Assembly: GCA_022788105.1 (NCBI GenBank)
Contig: JALEVZ010000023.1
Span: 1 to 39,405, forward strand
Source: Prevotella sp.
Lineage (GTDB): Bacteria; Bacteroidota; Bacteroidia; Bacteroidales; Bacteroidaceae
Length of the DNA stretch: 39,405 nucleotides
Direction of reading: 5' to 3'
The notes beneath the pieces are model-generated. The model saw only the letters and a program-made list of their open reading frames with translations, did not search any database and was not told where the DNA came from. The translations under genes and the position numbers were made by a program. The first letter of the stretch is position 1; the number at the start of each line of letters is the position of its first letter. Shown one piece after another: positions 1 through 8,477 of this stretch.

Positions 1-713
1 AGGACGGCGTGGCTCTCGCCAAGGAAATCAACGAAGCAATGACAGCCGACAAGCCTAACTGCGACGTAGTAATCTGCACTCCGTTCATACACCTCGCTTC
101 TGTAGCACAGGTGCTGAACGCAGAGGTTGTAGGTCTCGGAGCAGAGAACTGCGCTGACAAGGAGAAGGGTGCATACACTGGTGAGGTGTCTGCCGAAATG
201 GTAAAGAGCACTGGAGCACAGTACGTTATCCTCGGACACTCAGAGCGTCGCCAGTACTATGGCGAGACCGCTGAGATTCTGAAGGAGAAGGTAGAGCTTG
301 CTCTGAAGAACGGTCTGAAGGTTATCTTCTGCTGCGGCGAGACTCTCGAAGAGCGCGAGGCAGAGAAGCAGAACGAGGTAGTGAAGGCTGAGCTCGAGGG
401 AAGCGTATTCCATCTCGACGCAGAGGCATGGAAAAACATCATCCTCGCTTACGAGCCCATCTGGGCAATCGGCACTGGCAAGACCGCCACATCTGACCAG
501 GCAGAGGAAATGCTCGCCTATATCCGCTCTATAGTAGCAGAGAAATACGGCAACGAGGCAGCTGAAGAGACTTCTATCCTCTACGGCGGAAGCTGCAAGG
601 CAAGCAACGCTCCCGAGCTGTTCGCTAAGCCCGACATCGACGGTGGCCTCATCGGCGGCGCCTCTCTGAAGGCTGCTGACTTCAAGGGCATCATCGACGC
701 ATGGAAGAAGTAA
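1..713 (+). CDS. tpiA: Triosephosphate isomerase (5' end outside window)
   Basis: Interconverts dihydroxyacetone phosphate and glyceraldehyde 3-phosphate in cytosolic glycolysis/gluconeogenesis. The reading frame is already open at the window edge (codons in phase with position 3), so only the first 15 or so residues, including the catalytic Lys and the NWKMN motif, are missing. Visible family motifs are [11 protein letters not shown] with the electrophile His, [14 protein letters not shown] with the catalytic Glu and the flexible loop, and the phosphate-binding [10 protein letters not shown] and GGLIGGASL near the end. The GTG at 9 is internal, not a start. A strong hairpin follows at 862-906. 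A 44-bp tandem array begins at or just after the stop codon. Confidence 0.97.
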   Translation, partial: DGVALAKEINEAMTADKPNCDVVICTPFIHLASVAQVLNAEVVGLGAENCADKEKGAYTGEVSAEMVKSTGAQYVILGHSERRQYYGETAEILKEKVELALKNGLKVIFCCGETLEEREAEKQNEVVKAELEGSVFHLDAEAWKNIILAYEPIWAIGTGKTATSDQAEEMLAYIRSIVAEKYGNEAAEETSILYGGSCKASNAPELFAKPDIDGGLIGGASLKAADFKGIIDAWKK

Positions 714-731
714 TATTCTATTTCCATCCCA

Positions 732-845
732 CCGATAGGTAATGGGAAATAAAAAGAAACTCTTTCCTCAATTCTCCGATAGGTAATAAGAAAGAAAGAG
801 AGATTCTTTCCCCAACCCACCGATAGGCAACGGGACGGAACATGA
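732..845. repeat. 44-bp tandem array, three copies, downstream of tpiA
   Basis: The motif CCGATAGG recurs at 732, 776 and 820, exactly 44 bp apart, and the flanking bases also align (A-rich, then TTTCC, then a C-rich stretch). Similarity reaches leftward to about 707, so the tpiA stop region resembles the upstream half of the unit. Each loop CCGATAGG(T/C)AA is flanked by short complementary arms that differ between copies: TCCCA/TGGGA, TTCT/AGAA and CCC/GGG. The third copy is incomplete. Confidence 0.85.
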
Positions 846-861
846 CTAACAGAAAAGCACC

Positions 862-919
862 GCCGCCTTTATCTCTGCCTGCTCACTGCGGGCAGATAAG
901 GGCGGCTTGCTGATTTTTC
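862..919 (+). terminator. Rho-independent terminator after tpiA
   Basis: The arms GCCGCCTTTATCTCTGCC (862 onward) and GGGCAGATAAGGGCGGC (890-906) are nearly perfectly complementary around a short loop. A T-rich stretch follows at 913-918. It separates tpiA from the SPOR gene. Confidence 0.75.
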
Positions 920-979
920 TACCGCGTGACAGTACACTGTCCACGCCACAATAACAACTTTTTTATAAACACAACACCA

Positions 980-1672
980 ATGAGACAGTTCGTCATAACA
1001 CTCGTCGCACTTCTTTCTTTCGTGCCGGAGACACGGGCCCAATCGTTCATGCAGCATCTGCAACAAGACGTAAAAGGCAAAGGCACTGTGACGGTTACGC
1101 AAAGCAAGGACATCGACGAACTAGTAGACAAGGCCGATGTGTCGGGACATAAGACCGCGACAGCCAAGCCAGCACAGCCTGGCAAGACCGCAACAGGTTC
1201 CAATTCCGCCACGACCCAGCAGCACAAAGCCGACAAGACAGGTGCTGCCACATCAGAAAAGAAAGACCATGCTCCACACAAGGAGAACAACATACACGGT
1301 CACGAAGCAGACAAGCCACACGAAGCAAAGACCGCCCACGGAGCCAACGGCGACGACAGCAGCGATGAAACGTCCATCGACATGAGAAAGAAGATGCCAC
1401 GTCGCAGCTACAAGGTGAACGGTTATCGTGTCCAAGTGTTTGCCGGCGGCAACTCACGCAATGACAAACTGAAGGCTCAAAAGGCTGGAAACGAAATAAA
1501 GGCAGTGTTCCCGGAGCAGCCAGTGTACGTGCATTTCTACTCGCCACGATGGATTTGCCGCCTCGGAAACTTCCGAACCTACGAGGAAGCAAGTGCCATA
1601 CTCAAGCAAATCAAGGGCATGGGATACAACCAAGCGTGCATCGTCAGCGGCAAAATCACAGTCGCTTACTAA
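980..1672 (+). CDS. Secreted SPOR-domain protein
   Basis: A 230-residue protein. I place the start at 980 because it gives a signal peptide, MRQFVITLVALLSFVPETRA before QS; the upstream in-frame ATG at 926 would bury it. The middle (about residues 45-140) is a low-complexity Lys/Thr/Ala/His/Asp-rich linker. The last 75 residues (YRVQVFAGGNSRNDKLKA, then VHFYSPRWICRLGNFRTYEEA) match the SPOR fold, which binds denuded peptidoglycan glycan strands. A periplasmic or outer-membrane-associated envelope role is likely; the exact job is unknown. It sits between tpiA and folE, flanked on both sides by 44-bp-period arrays. Confidence 0.85.
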   Translation: MRQFVITLVALLSFVPETRAQSFMQHLQQDVKGKGTVTVTQSKDIDELVDKADVSGHKTATAKPAQPGKTATGSNSATTQQHKADKTGAATSEKKDHAPHKENNIHGHEADKPHEAKTAHGANGDDSSDETSIDMRKKMPRRSYKVNGYRVQVFAGGNSRNDKLKAQKAGNEIKAVFPEQPVYVHFYSPRWICRLGNFRTYEEASAILKQIKGMGYNQACIVSGKITVAY

Positions 1673-1698
1673 TCCACCACGACTTCCACCCCCTATCC

Positions 1699-1874
1699 AA
1701 ACGAGCCAAGCGATAGCTTCATCAAAGCTCTCAGCGCAACCCAAACGAGCCAAGCGATAGCTTCATCAAGGCTCTCAGCGCTACTCAAACGAGCCAAGCA
1801 ATAGCTTCATTCAGGCTCCCCGCCCTGGCAAAACGCCCCTTGCGCGAGTTTCATCAAGACTCCTCGCCCCGTCC
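1699..1874. repeat. 44-bp tandem array, four copies
   Basis: Units begin at 1699, 1743, 1787 and 1831 (AAACGAGCCAAGCGATAGC in the first two). Copies 1-3 are close to identical and copy 4 is diverged. Each contains the segment TTCATCAA or TTCATTCA between complementary arms: GAGCC/GGCTC in copies 2 and 3, GAGT/ACTC in copy 4. It starts 26 bp after the SPOR stop codon and ends about 50 bp before folE. Confidence 0.92.
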
Positions 1875-1897
1875 ATAGATTACAAACAAAAGACACA

Positions 1898-1912
1898 TCC
1901 CCACGTTGGGGA
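1898..1912 (+). promoter_or_regulatory. Short hairpin just upstream of folE
   Basis: Arms TCCCCA and TGGGGA flank a 3-base loop and end 14 bp before the folE ATG. It would lie in the folE leader if transcription starts upstream. No TAnnTTTG promoter was found in this gap. Function is inferred only. Confidence 0.35.
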
Positions 1913-1926
1913 CATAACACATAGCA

Positions 1927-2520
1927 ATGAATCCAGAAACAGAATACAGAGAAGGGCTCGACGAACTGGCAGCCCACTACCACGAAGTGCTAAGACTATT
2001 AGGTGAAGACCCGTCACGTGAGGGTCTCGAAAAGACACCGATGCGCGTAGCGAAAGCCATGCAGGTGCTCACAAGAGGATACACCATGGACGCACACAAG
2101 GTGCTCACCGACGCGCTGTTTGAAGAGAAGTACAACCAAATGGTCATTGTCAAAGACATCGACTTCTTCTCCATGTGCGAGCACCACATGCTACCGTTCT
2201 ACGGAAAGGCACACGTCGCCTACATCCCCAACGGCTACATCACCGGCCTAAGTAAGATAGCACGCGTCGTAGACATATTCAGTCATCGTCTGCAAGTGCA
2301 GGAACGCCTCACCCAGCAGATAAAAGACTGCATACAAGAGACGCTCAAACCCCTCGGCGTGATGGTCGTTATAGAGGCTAAGCACATGTGCATGCAGATG
2401 CGTGGCGTAGAGAAACAGAACTCCATAACCACCACCAGCGACTTCAGCGGCGCCTTCAACCAAGCCAAAACACGCGAGGAGTTCATGAATCTGCTGCGTG
2501 GAGAGTCAAAGAGAATATAG
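1927..2520 (+). CDS. folE: GTP cyclohydrolase I
   Basis: Converts GTP to 7,8-dihydroneopterin triphosphate, the first step of tetrahydrofolate synthesis; cytosolic homodecamer. The 197-residue length is normal for the type I family. The zinc ligands are visible as Cys84 and the following His pair in [12 protein letters not shown], and Cys155 in [35 protein letters not shown] and the ending [10 protein letters not shown] are typical of the family. Upstream and downstream spacers hold 44-bp and 22-bp tandem arrays, so it appears to be its own transcription unit. Confidence 0.97.
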   Translation: MNPETEYREGLDELAAHYHEVLRLLGEDPSREGLEKTPMRVAKAMQVLTRGYTMDAHKVLTDALFEEKYNQMVIVKDIDFFSMCEHHMLPFYGKAHVAYIPNGYITGLSKIARVVDIFSHRLQVQERLTQQIKDCIQETLKPLGVMVVIEAKHMCMQMRGVEKQNSITTTSDFSGAFNQAKTREEFMNLLRGESKRI

Positions 2521-2607
2521 AAAAGGAAGTGTGAAACACGACAAAAGGAAGTGTGAAACACAAGAAAAGGAAGTGTAAAACACAAGAAATAGGTGTATAA
2601 ATACGAA
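2521..2607. repeat. 22-bp tandem array directly after the folE stop
   Basis: AAAAGGAAGTGTGAAACAC recurs at 2521, 2543 and 2565 with a 22-bp period, and a fourth degenerate copy starts at 2587. The first unit begins on the base after the TAG. Each unit contains a small inverted repeat of the form GTGT...ACAC. Confidence 0.92.
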
Positions 2608-2688
2608 AAAATGATAGGGTCACATGCAAGAAAACGCGATGTCATCCATTTTCTTTCAAAAACCCAACAATAAATAATTAGCAAACAA

Positions 2689-3357
2689 ATGAAAAACTTC
2701 AAGACAAACATTCTATCGTTCGTGTGCGCTCTGTGCGCAGCAGTGAGTTTCACATCATGTCTCAACGACAGCAACAACGAAAGCAGTTGGACTCCGCCCT
2801 CACAGGCAGAGAAAGACATGGCATGCATAGAGACGAGCGGAATGTATGAGGGTCGCATCTACTTCCAGAACGAGTCTACATCTAAGAAAGACTCTCTGAG
2901 CATCAACTACAGCGTGACCGACTCTACCGTTGTTATAAACAACTTCCCCGTAAGCTTCCTCAGCAACTACGTAAGAGACATCAACGCCAAAGCCATCGTT
3001 GCCAAAGCGCCCACCACATCGCTGCGTCTGAAGATGGGACTGAACGTGTCTCCCACCAAGTCGGGCACCAACAACTACTATCAGTTCTACTTCTTCCCCG
3101 AATATAAGGACATGAAGTACTCCTTCCGCATTACCGAAGACACCGAGAACGAAGTCAAGCACCACGAAGCAGCACTGCAGTTCCAGACATACATCTACGT
3201 CAATGGCTACCCCTACTATGCCGCAGCAGCATATCTCAACAAGAAGATGCAGGCAAACTTCTGCATTAAGGAGATTATAATCGACGGCAACACATACGCC
3301 ATCGACAACGTGTTCGGCATGGCAGGAAAGAAGGGCGGATTCAACGAGAAGCAGTAA
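2689..3357 (+). CDS. Lipoprotein of unknown function (DUF4840-like)
   Basis: A 222-residue protein. The N-terminus is a lipoprotein signal ending in VSFTSC, with Cys25 as the likely lipidated residue. The mature part is rich in aromatic beta-strand patterns ([38 protein letters not shown]), suggesting an all-beta envelope lipoprotein. The general layout recalls Bacteroidetes DUF4840 lipoproteins, but I cannot confirm the family by eye. Its stop is one base from the start of xth, so the two genes are almost certainly co-transcribed, although their functions need not be linked. Confidence 0.7.
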   Translation: MKNFKTNILSFVCALCAAVSFTSCLNDSNNESSWTPPSQAEKDMACIETSGMYEGRIYFQNESTSKKDSLSINYSVTDSTVVINNFPVSFLSNYVRDINAKAIVAKAPTTSLRLKMGLNVSPTKSGTNNYYQFYFFPEYKDMKYSFRITEDTENEVKHHEAALQFQTYIYVNGYPYYAAAAYLNKKMQANFCIKEIIIDGNTYAIDNVFGMAGKKGGFNEKQ

Positions 3358-3358
3358 C

Positions 3359-4111
3359 ATGAAGTTCGTGTCATGGAATGTCAACGGTCTGCGGGCCTGT
3401 GTGACAAAGGGATTTGAGGACAGTTTCAAGGCTCTCGACGCCGATTTCTTCTGTCTGCAAGAGACAAAGATGCAGGCAGGACAGCTCGATTTGCAGTTCG
3501 AAGGCTACCAGTCGTATTGGAACTACGCCGACAAGAAAGGCTACTCTGGCACTGCCGTGTACTCACGCCACACACCGTTGAGCGTGACCTACGGCTTAGG
3601 CATCGACGAGCACGACCACGAAGGACGTGTCATAACGCTCGAGATGGCAGACTTCTACCTCGTAACGGTCTACACACCCAACTCCCAAGACGGGCTGCGA
3701 CGTCTCGACTACCGCGCCAAATGGGAAGATGACTTCCGTGACTACCTCATGCGCCTCGACGCGACAAAGCCTGTTGTCGTGTGCGGCGACCTCAATGTGG
3801 CACACGAAGAGATAGACCTCAAAAATCCGAAAACAAACCGTCAGAACGCCGGTTTCACCGACTGCGAGCGTGGCAAGATGACCACGCTGCTCGGTAGCGG
3901 CTTCACCGACACGTTCCGCTTCCTCCATCCCGAGCAGGTGACATACTCTTGGTGGTCGTACCGCTTCAAAGCGCGCGAGAAAAACACAGGCTGGCGCATC
4001 GACTACTTCCTCGTGTCTGACCGTCTGCGCGACAAGATTGCCTCCGCCTCCATCCACACCGACGTGATGGGTAGCGACCACTGCCCTGTGGAGGTAGACA
4101 TAAACTTTTAG
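3359..4111 (+). CDS. xth: Exodeoxyribonuclease III
   Basis: AP endonuclease and 3'-5' exonuclease of base-excision repair, in the endonuclease/exonuclease/phosphatase fold. Catalytic landmarks are Asn7 in SWNVNGLR, Glu35 in [31 protein letters not shown] and the terminal SDHCPV with His241. The 250-residue length fits the family. It follows the lipoprotein gene with a one-base gap and ends in a strong bidirectional terminator. Confidence 0.96.
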   Translation: MKFVSWNVNGLRACVTKGFEDSFKALDADFFCLQETKMQAGQLDLQFEGYQSYWNYADKKGYSGTAVYSRHTPLSVTYGLGIDEHDHEGRVITLEMADFYLVTVYTPNSQDGLRRLDYRAKWEDDFRDYLMRLDATKPVVVCGDLNVAHEEIDLKNPKTNRQNAGFTDCERGKMTTLLGSGFTDTFRFLHPEQVTYSWWSYRFKAREKNTGWRIDYFLVSDRLRDKIASASIHTDVMGSDHCPVEVDINF

Positions 4112-4132
4112 TAATAAAGACCGAAAACAATA

Positions 4133-4172
4133 AAAGCGGGATGCGCATTGATTGCGCATCCCGCTTTCTTTT
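4133..4172. terminator. Bidirectional terminator between xth and the endonuclease I gene
   Basis: A perfect 15-bp stem, AAAGCGGGATGCGCA at 4133-4147 and its complement at 4153-4167, encloses a 5-base loop. A T-rich run follows on the plus strand and A/T-rich DNA on the other side, fitting the two convergent genes. Confidence 0.9.
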
Positions 4173-4203
4173 TATCATGTCTGCAACCATGCCGCTACGG
4201 CAA

Positions 4204-5796
4204 TCAGTCTACAACAAACTTCTTTCCATTCAATATGTACACGCCCTTACCAAGTCCTTCAAAGGCGGTAGACACATCTACGTTGCGTCTAACAGCCACG
4301 CCAGTAACAGAATATACATTCACCTTCATGCCCTCAACAGCCACAGTGCTGCCGATGCCGGTCTCCACCGCCTTGCGATAGAGGTACACAGCCTGCTGCG
4401 AACCCTCATAACAAGCGAAACGTGGGCTGCCACTGTTGAACCTAATCTCGCGATTGGTGAACACATTATTATATATATGTGTCACGCCTCCATTCATACT
4501 AATGGTCCACTGCGCGTTCTTCACGTTGGCAGCAGTAGTCACATGTAGTTTATTGTCATTCTTTGTCAGCGTGAGATAGTTCTTATCCATCGTGTCGTAG
4601 AGCGTATATGCGTCTGCCGAACCACCGAGCAGGAGCTGGTGAGGCTTACCATTCTGGTTGACAGAGGTCGTCACACTACCGTTATCGGCAATGGTAACAT
4701 CGGCTCCGAGGAAGTAGCTGCTGGCCGAAGACACGGAAGCAAGAGCACAGGAACGCGCAGCGTCATTGCCTTCAAACACCATTATATAATAAGAACCAGC
4801 CACAATGTCGTCCATAGACTTTGCCTTCACGAACACCACACCATCTGTGGGCGTAGGATCGGGATCGGGGTCGGGGGTCGGGTCAGGATTAGGATCTGGC
4901 GTCGGGTCGGGGTCGGGGTCTGGCGTCGGATCGGGGTTAGGATTGCTGCCGTCGTAGTTGTCATAGCTGAACGACTCCTCCATCTTGTCACCCCACACAT
5001 ACTGCTCCAGTCCGGGATAGTCGACGTAGGGGTTGCGGTTTCTCTGACACTTATACACCGCATTGTTGCGATCGATCTCCTTTTGGCTTACCGGGTCTTC
5101 CTTCGCCCAGCGCAACAGCATTTTCAGAAACCATCCCTTGAACACAGGATAAGGATTGCCTGCAAACACCGCTGTAGCATTACCGTCATTCCACGACGAC
5201 ACTTTGTTCTCATAGCGTGTAGCCATGTAGAAGTAGATGCGTGCGATGTCACCCTTATATTCGTCGTTAGGCTCAAACACAGTACCGCTATATCCCTCTA
5301 CCGAGCAGGGGCCCAGCTTACTGAAACCGTTGTTAGAGGAGTATGTAGGACGGTCTGTCTCGCCATAAGGATAGCTGCTGCGACGGTTGTTTACATAGCC
5401 GTCGGTAGGCAGCACATGCACTATGTCCGACTTCATCGGCGACCCTTTACTAAACCAACTCTGCGGCACGGTGTGCTCACGGTTGTATATGTCGCCCTCC
5501 TTCTTGTAGTTGCTACCATTGTCGGAGAAGCTAAAGTTGGTGGTGTTGGAATATATGTCCCACACCTTGCCGTCTGGGCGGCAATCAGTCTGTTTGTAGT
5601 GTGTGAGCAGACCATCATAGCTTATGTTGTTCACACCACTGTTGATGATTCCGTAAAGCGCCGTTTTCAGCGCTCTACCCTTCTTTCCATTAGCATCCCT
5701 ATAGTAGGTGCCGCTGTTGTTTGGGCCCTGCGCGAAGAGCTGTAGAACGAACAACAGCAAACAGGCAGTAGCCATCAGTTTTCCTTGTCTAAGCAT
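4204..5796 (-). CDS. Secreted endonuclease I family nuclease with T9SS-type tail
   Basis: A 530-residue exported nuclease. An N-terminal signal peptide (about residues 1-23, ending LFAQ) precedes an endonuclease I domain (about 25-275) with the hallmark NREHTVPQSWF plus SDIVHVLPTDGYVNNRRSSYPYG. A linker of repeated Pro-Asp/Asn-Pro-Thr units spans about 284-315. A beta-rich region follows, and the last 60 residues (VNVYSVTGVAVRR to GKGVYILNGKKFVVD) resemble the Prevotella type IX sorting tail. A role in degrading extracellular DNA for nutrients or biofilm turnover is inferred. porW and porX, parts of the export machinery, lie 10 kb away. An alternative start is Met8. Confidence 0.88.
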   Translation of the reverse strand: MLRQGKLMATACLLLFVLQLFAQGPNNSGTYYRDANGKKGRALKTALYGIINSGVNNISYDGLLTHYKQTDCRPDGKVWDIYSNTTNFSFSDNGSNYKKEGDIYNREHTVPQSWFSKGSPMKSDIVHVLPTDGYVNNRRSSYPYGETDRPTYSSNNGFSKLGPCSVEGYSGTVFEPNDEYKGDIARIYFYMATRYENKVSSWNDGNATAVFAGNPYPVFKGWFLKMLLRWAKEDPVSQKEIDRNNAVYKCQRNRNPYVDYPGLEQYVWGDKMEESFSYDNYDGSNPNPDPTPDPDPDPTPDPNPDPTPDPDPDPTPTDGVVFVKAKSMDDIVAGSYYIMVFEGNDAARSCALASVSSASSYFLGADVTIADNGSVTTSVNQNGKPHQLLLGGSADAYTLYDTMDKNYLTLTKNDNKLHVTTAANVKNAQWTISMNGGVTHIYNNVFTNREIRFNSGSPRFACYEGSQQAVYLYRKAVETGIGSTVAVEGMKVNVYSVTGVAVRRNVDVSTAFEGLGKGVYILNGKKFVVD

Positions 5797-5834
5797 ATTT
5801 TAAAAGTGTTTTCAGTTTTTTCATTACCGACCTA

Positions 5835-5865
5835 CAAAGGTAATGCAAAAGAGCGAGACCAACAA
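5835..5865 (-). promoter_or_regulatory. Predicted promoter of the endonuclease I gene
   Basis: On the minus strand TTG lies 20 bp upstream of TACCTTTG, matching the Bacteroidetes housekeeping promoter (-33 TTTG/TTG, -7 TAnnTTTG). The -33 element falls inside the loop of the GH76 terminator. The predicted start gives a leader of about 30 nt. Confidence 0.6.
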
Positions 5866-5882
5866 GTGTTGCTCGCTCTTTT
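5847..5882 (-). terminator. Terminator after the GH76 gene
   Basis: The arms AAAAGAGCGAG (5847-5857) and CTCGCTCTTTT (5872-5882) flank a loop that itself holds CAAC/GTTG. It lies just beyond the stop of the minus-strand GH76 gene. Confidence 0.75.
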
Positions 5883-5906
5883 TACTTTATTGTCACATTT
5901 TACGCT

Positions 5907-7364
5907 TTACTGCTTCGCTGCAGCGCCCAATTTTATGATGGCAAGCGTCGCATAGTCGGCAGCATAAGCCAGTTGGAAGAAGGCTTTGGTCACAGTGTTG
6001 TCGCCCCATCCGCCCAGCAGGTCGTTAGGGAGGAATCCGTCGGTAATGAAATGGTCATACGCAAAGTCGAGGTTTGTCTGGAAACAGGCTGCTGCCGCTA
6101 ACGAGTAGTAGCCGTCGCCCTCGTCTGCCCGCTCGTGCTTGTAGCTGTCGGCATAAGCTCGCAACAGCACATCGTCAAACCAAGCGTTAAACCCACGGCG
6201 CGTGTCCCTGTCGTAGGGGAACGGATAGGCCGTGCTGCCGTCGATGGTACGAGCGTTGCCCCTGAAACGCAGATATGCAGCTTTAGCAAGACTTGTGAGG
6301 TCGGCGCGGTATGCTTCGTCACCCGTCGCCACGAGCAAGTCGGCAGCGCCGCAAAGCATGGTGCCAGAGTTGTAGGTAAACTCCGTTCCCACCGGGTTGC
6401 CGCTCGGCACGTGTTTGCGGTAACGTGTGCCGCCAACGGTCTCATACTGCATCTTCCCATCGGCGCCCAGCATGTCCCAGTAGCAGCCCGTCTCCTCCTT
6501 CAACAGCTTGCGTTTCTGCCACTCATACACCTTCTTGGCATAAGACAGATAATATTCGCTCTTCCCCATCTTGCGGCTCTTACGCTTGCCACTGGGTGCG
6601 ATATAGCGGTAAACCGTCTTCGCCTTGCTGTCTTTGTATATGTCGGCGAGCCACACCAGCGGCGAGACGATGGGCGCATTGCTACACGAGTGCTTCGAGT
6701 TGTAGCCTGGTCCCCACGTTATGCCACCGTTTTCGCGCCCCAGCGAGTCGAGCGTGCAGTCCCATCCGTCGATGATATACTCCGTGAGATATTCCGCTTC
6801 GTCAAGATAGCGCTTGTCACCAGTGTTGCGGTAGGCACGCACCAACTCACGCACAATCCACATCTGGTCGTCGTACACGTTTTCGATGCCCTCTACCTGT
6901 GCCGTGCCTTTAGTGGCGCCGCGATGCACACCATACACGCTCCACTCGCGCGTCTGGGTGTATGACGTGAGCGTGTAGGTTCCTTTATAATAAGCCAGAT
7001 TATCGTAGAGGCGCGCAAGCAGGTCTTTGTAGCGCGCCATGTGGGCGTCGTAGAGGTCGGAGCGCGTGTCTTTGAGCGCCGTCAGCGCCTCCATGACCGA
7101 GTTCACAGCCTCTATTGCCGCCGTGTAGGGCCACACATCGGCGGTGCCTTCAGACTTGCCGCTGCCGAGATGGTATAGGTCGCGCATGTGAAGCGTCGGT
7201 TCGTCAAAACACTTGTTGATAGAGTTGTCGAGCAGCGACATGGCTCGCAACACGTTTCGCGTTGCCACATGGCGGTTCACGTCACTCGCGATGACGCGGT
7301 CGTTGCCTGCCATCGCACCGAGCGAGAGGGCAAACAAGCAAAAGCATAATAATAGTTTTCTCAT
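5907..7364 (-). CDS. Glycoside hydrolase family 76 protein (alpha-1,6-mannanase type)
   Basis: A predicted secreted endo-alpha-mannanase or related glycosidase of 485 residues. I chose the start at 7364 because it gives a clear signal peptide (MRKLLLCFCLFALSLGAMA); the longer frame adds 18 unlikely residues and would start upstream of the predicted -7 element. The catalytic Asp pair of GH76 is visible as D165-D166 in NVYDDQMW. The family motif GGITWGPGYNSKHSCSNAPIVSPLVWLADIY and a FTYNSGTMLCGAADLL segment follow. Substrates in the family are alpha-1,6-linked mannans such as fungal cell-wall mannan; the actual substrate here is unknown. No SusC/SusD pair is adjacent, so it is not in an obvious utilisation locus. 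Confidence 0.88.
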   Translation of the reverse strand: MRKLLLCFCLFALSLGAMAGNDRVIASDVNRHVATRNVLRAMSLLDNSINKCFDEPTLHMRDLYHLGSGKSEGTADVWPYTAAIEAVNSVMEALTALKDTRSDLYDAHMARYKDLLARLYDNLAYYKGTYTLTSYTQTREWSVYGVHRGATKGTAQVEGIENVYDDQMWIVRELVRAYRNTGDKRYLDEAEYLTEYIIDGWDCTLDSLGRENGGITWGPGYNSKHSCSNAPIVSPLVWLADIYKDSKAKTVYRYIAPSGKRKSRKMGKSEYYLSYAKKVYEWQKRKLLKEETGCYWDMLGADGKMQYETVGGTRYRKHVPSGNPVGTEFTYNSGTMLCGAADLLVATGDEAYRADLTSLAKAAYLRFRGNARTIDGSTAYPFPYDRDTRRGFNAWFDDVLLRAYADSYKHERADEGDGYYSLAAAACFQTNLDFAYDHFITDGFLPNDLLGGWGDNTVTKAFFQLAYAADYATLAIIKLGAAAKQ

Positions 7365-7390
7365 GTCTGTCAATGTTATTTTACATACAA

Positions 7391-7398
7391 CAAAGTTA
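7391..7398 (-). promoter_or_regulatory. Possible -7 element of the GH76 gene
   Basis: The minus strand reads TAACTTTG, matching TAnnTTTG, about 27 bp before the chosen ATG. No TTTG is found at the expected -33 spacing, so support is partial. Confidence 0.4.
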
Positions 7399-7591
7399 AA
7401 CAAAAATCGCGACACCACCTCATGTCAATGCCCCTCACTGTCGCGCCGTACTGCAAATTGAACGACAAATGACAGCCATAGAACAGTTTTTTGCATCGCA
7501 ACGCAGCATTTACGGCAAGGAATACTTATCTTTGTATAAGATAGGCTGCACCTCAGCAATTGAAGCGAGCTTCATTGCGTTCGGTTTGCAC

Positions 7592-7599
7592 TATCTTTG
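7592..7599 (+). promoter_or_regulatory. -7 element of tadA
   Basis: TATCTTTG is followed by GC, as in Bacteroidetes promoters. It overlaps the in-frame TTG at 7597, which argues against that TTG as a start codon and for ATG at 7618. No canonical -33 box is seen. Confidence 0.5.
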
Positions 7600-7617
7600 C
7601 ACACAAACAAACACGAC

Positions 7618-8067
7618 ATGACAGACACAACGACACAACAAGACGAACGATTCATGCGGGCAGCACTGGTCGAAGCACAGGCAGCCTACAGCGAGGGTGA
7701 GATACCTGTCGGCGCGGTGATAGTAGCCGGCGGACGCATCATAGCCCGTGCGCACAACCTCACGGAGACACTCTGCGACGTCACCGCCCACGCAGAAATG
7801 CAGGTCATCACTATGGCAGCATCGGCGCTCGGAGGCAAGTATTTGAAAGACTGCACGCTCTATGTCACCGTAGAACCATGCATCATGTGCGCTGGCGCCA
7901 TCGGCTGGTCGCAGCTAAGCCGCATCGTCTACGGCGCCGACGACGAGAAACGCGGCTACTCCGTGTACGCCCCGAAGGCGCTGCACCCCAAAGCCACGGT
8001 GACACGCGGTGTGCTGGAAGAGGAGTGCAGACAGCTCATGCAAGACTTTTTCAAAGAGAAGAGATAG
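7618..8067 (+). CDS. tadA: tRNA adenosine(34) deaminase
   Basis: Deaminates A34 of tRNA-Arg to inosine, allowing one tRNA to read CGU/CGC/CGA; zinc-dependent cytosolic dimer. The 149-residue protein shows the zinc/catalytic signature TAHAEMQ (His58, Glu60) and PCIMCAGAI (Cys88, Cys91), and EGEIPVGAVIV near the start. The ATG at 7618 is preferred over TTG at 7597, which overlaps the promoter. A related guanine or cytosine deaminase is possible but less likely given the tadA-type motif order and length. Confidence 0.92.
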   Translation: MTDTTTQQDERFMRAALVEAQAAYSEGEIPVGAVIVAGGRIIARAHNLTETLCDVTAHAEMQVITMAASALGGKYLKDCTLYVTVEPCIMCAGAIGWSQLSRIVYGADDEKRGYSVYAPKALHPKATVTRGVLEEECRQLMQDFFKEKR

Positions 8068-8142
8068 GCGGCGAGGAGGAGAGTGAGAAGGCATCGGAAA
8101 AGAAGGAAAATCCGTAAAACCCAAAAGAAAGCAAAACGAGGG

Positions 8143-8312
8143 TTTTGCTGACACTTTGCCACGATTCTGCTGTCACAGCTTACGCCAATTATTAACGCAT
8201 GTTAAAAGCTCCACCGTCTTCCCACTACGGCCCTTTGACACGCTCATTAGGCCGTAGTGACATCGCCAAAGGGCCATAGTGGCAACGCCAAATGGGCACT
8301 ATCATTTTGTCA
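8143..8312. repeat. 170-bp dispersed repeat, copy A
   Basis: The reverse complement of 28639-28808 aligns end to end with this stretch. Shared blocks include TTTTGCTGACACTTTGC at one end, TACGCCAATT/GACGCCAATT, several CACTACGGCCCTTTGAC-like segments and CTATCATTTTGTCA at the other end. Both copies are 170 bp long. No ORF is present. Confidence 0.85.
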
Positions 8313-8387
8313 AACGGGCTTCACGGCAAAACCAGTAGCGACTGTACTCGCTCCCTACCCTGCCACACCACTTTGCCACAGACACAA

Positions 8388-8445
8388 AAAGCCGGACGCA
8401 CAGCCTTGCCCTCAGAGGGTCAGGCGCGTGCGTCCGGCTTTATAT
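8388..8445. terminator. Terminator between tadA and the coiled-coil lipoprotein gene
   Basis: A perfect 14-bp stem, AAAGCCGGACGCAC at 8388-8401 and its complement at 8428-8441, has a 26-base loop that can form its own small hairpin. A-run on the left and T-rich DNA on the right suit both convergent genes. Confidence 0.8.
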
Positions 8446-8477
8446 TTATGTATTGTTGAGTTTTTACGACAGCGTCA

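Noticed and set aside
1699..1874. CRISPR array
   Set aside because: Units are contiguous and similar along their full length; there are no distinct spacers and no cas genes.
4639..5745. A 368-codon plus-strand ORF opposite the endonuclease gene
   Set aside because: It is antisense to a gene with clear family motifs and has no recognisable motif or promoter of its own; it results from the codon composition of the real gene.
7597..7617. TTG start for tadA
   Set aside because: The TTG overlaps the -7 promoter element, so it cannot be in the transcript; ATG 7618 fits the family length.
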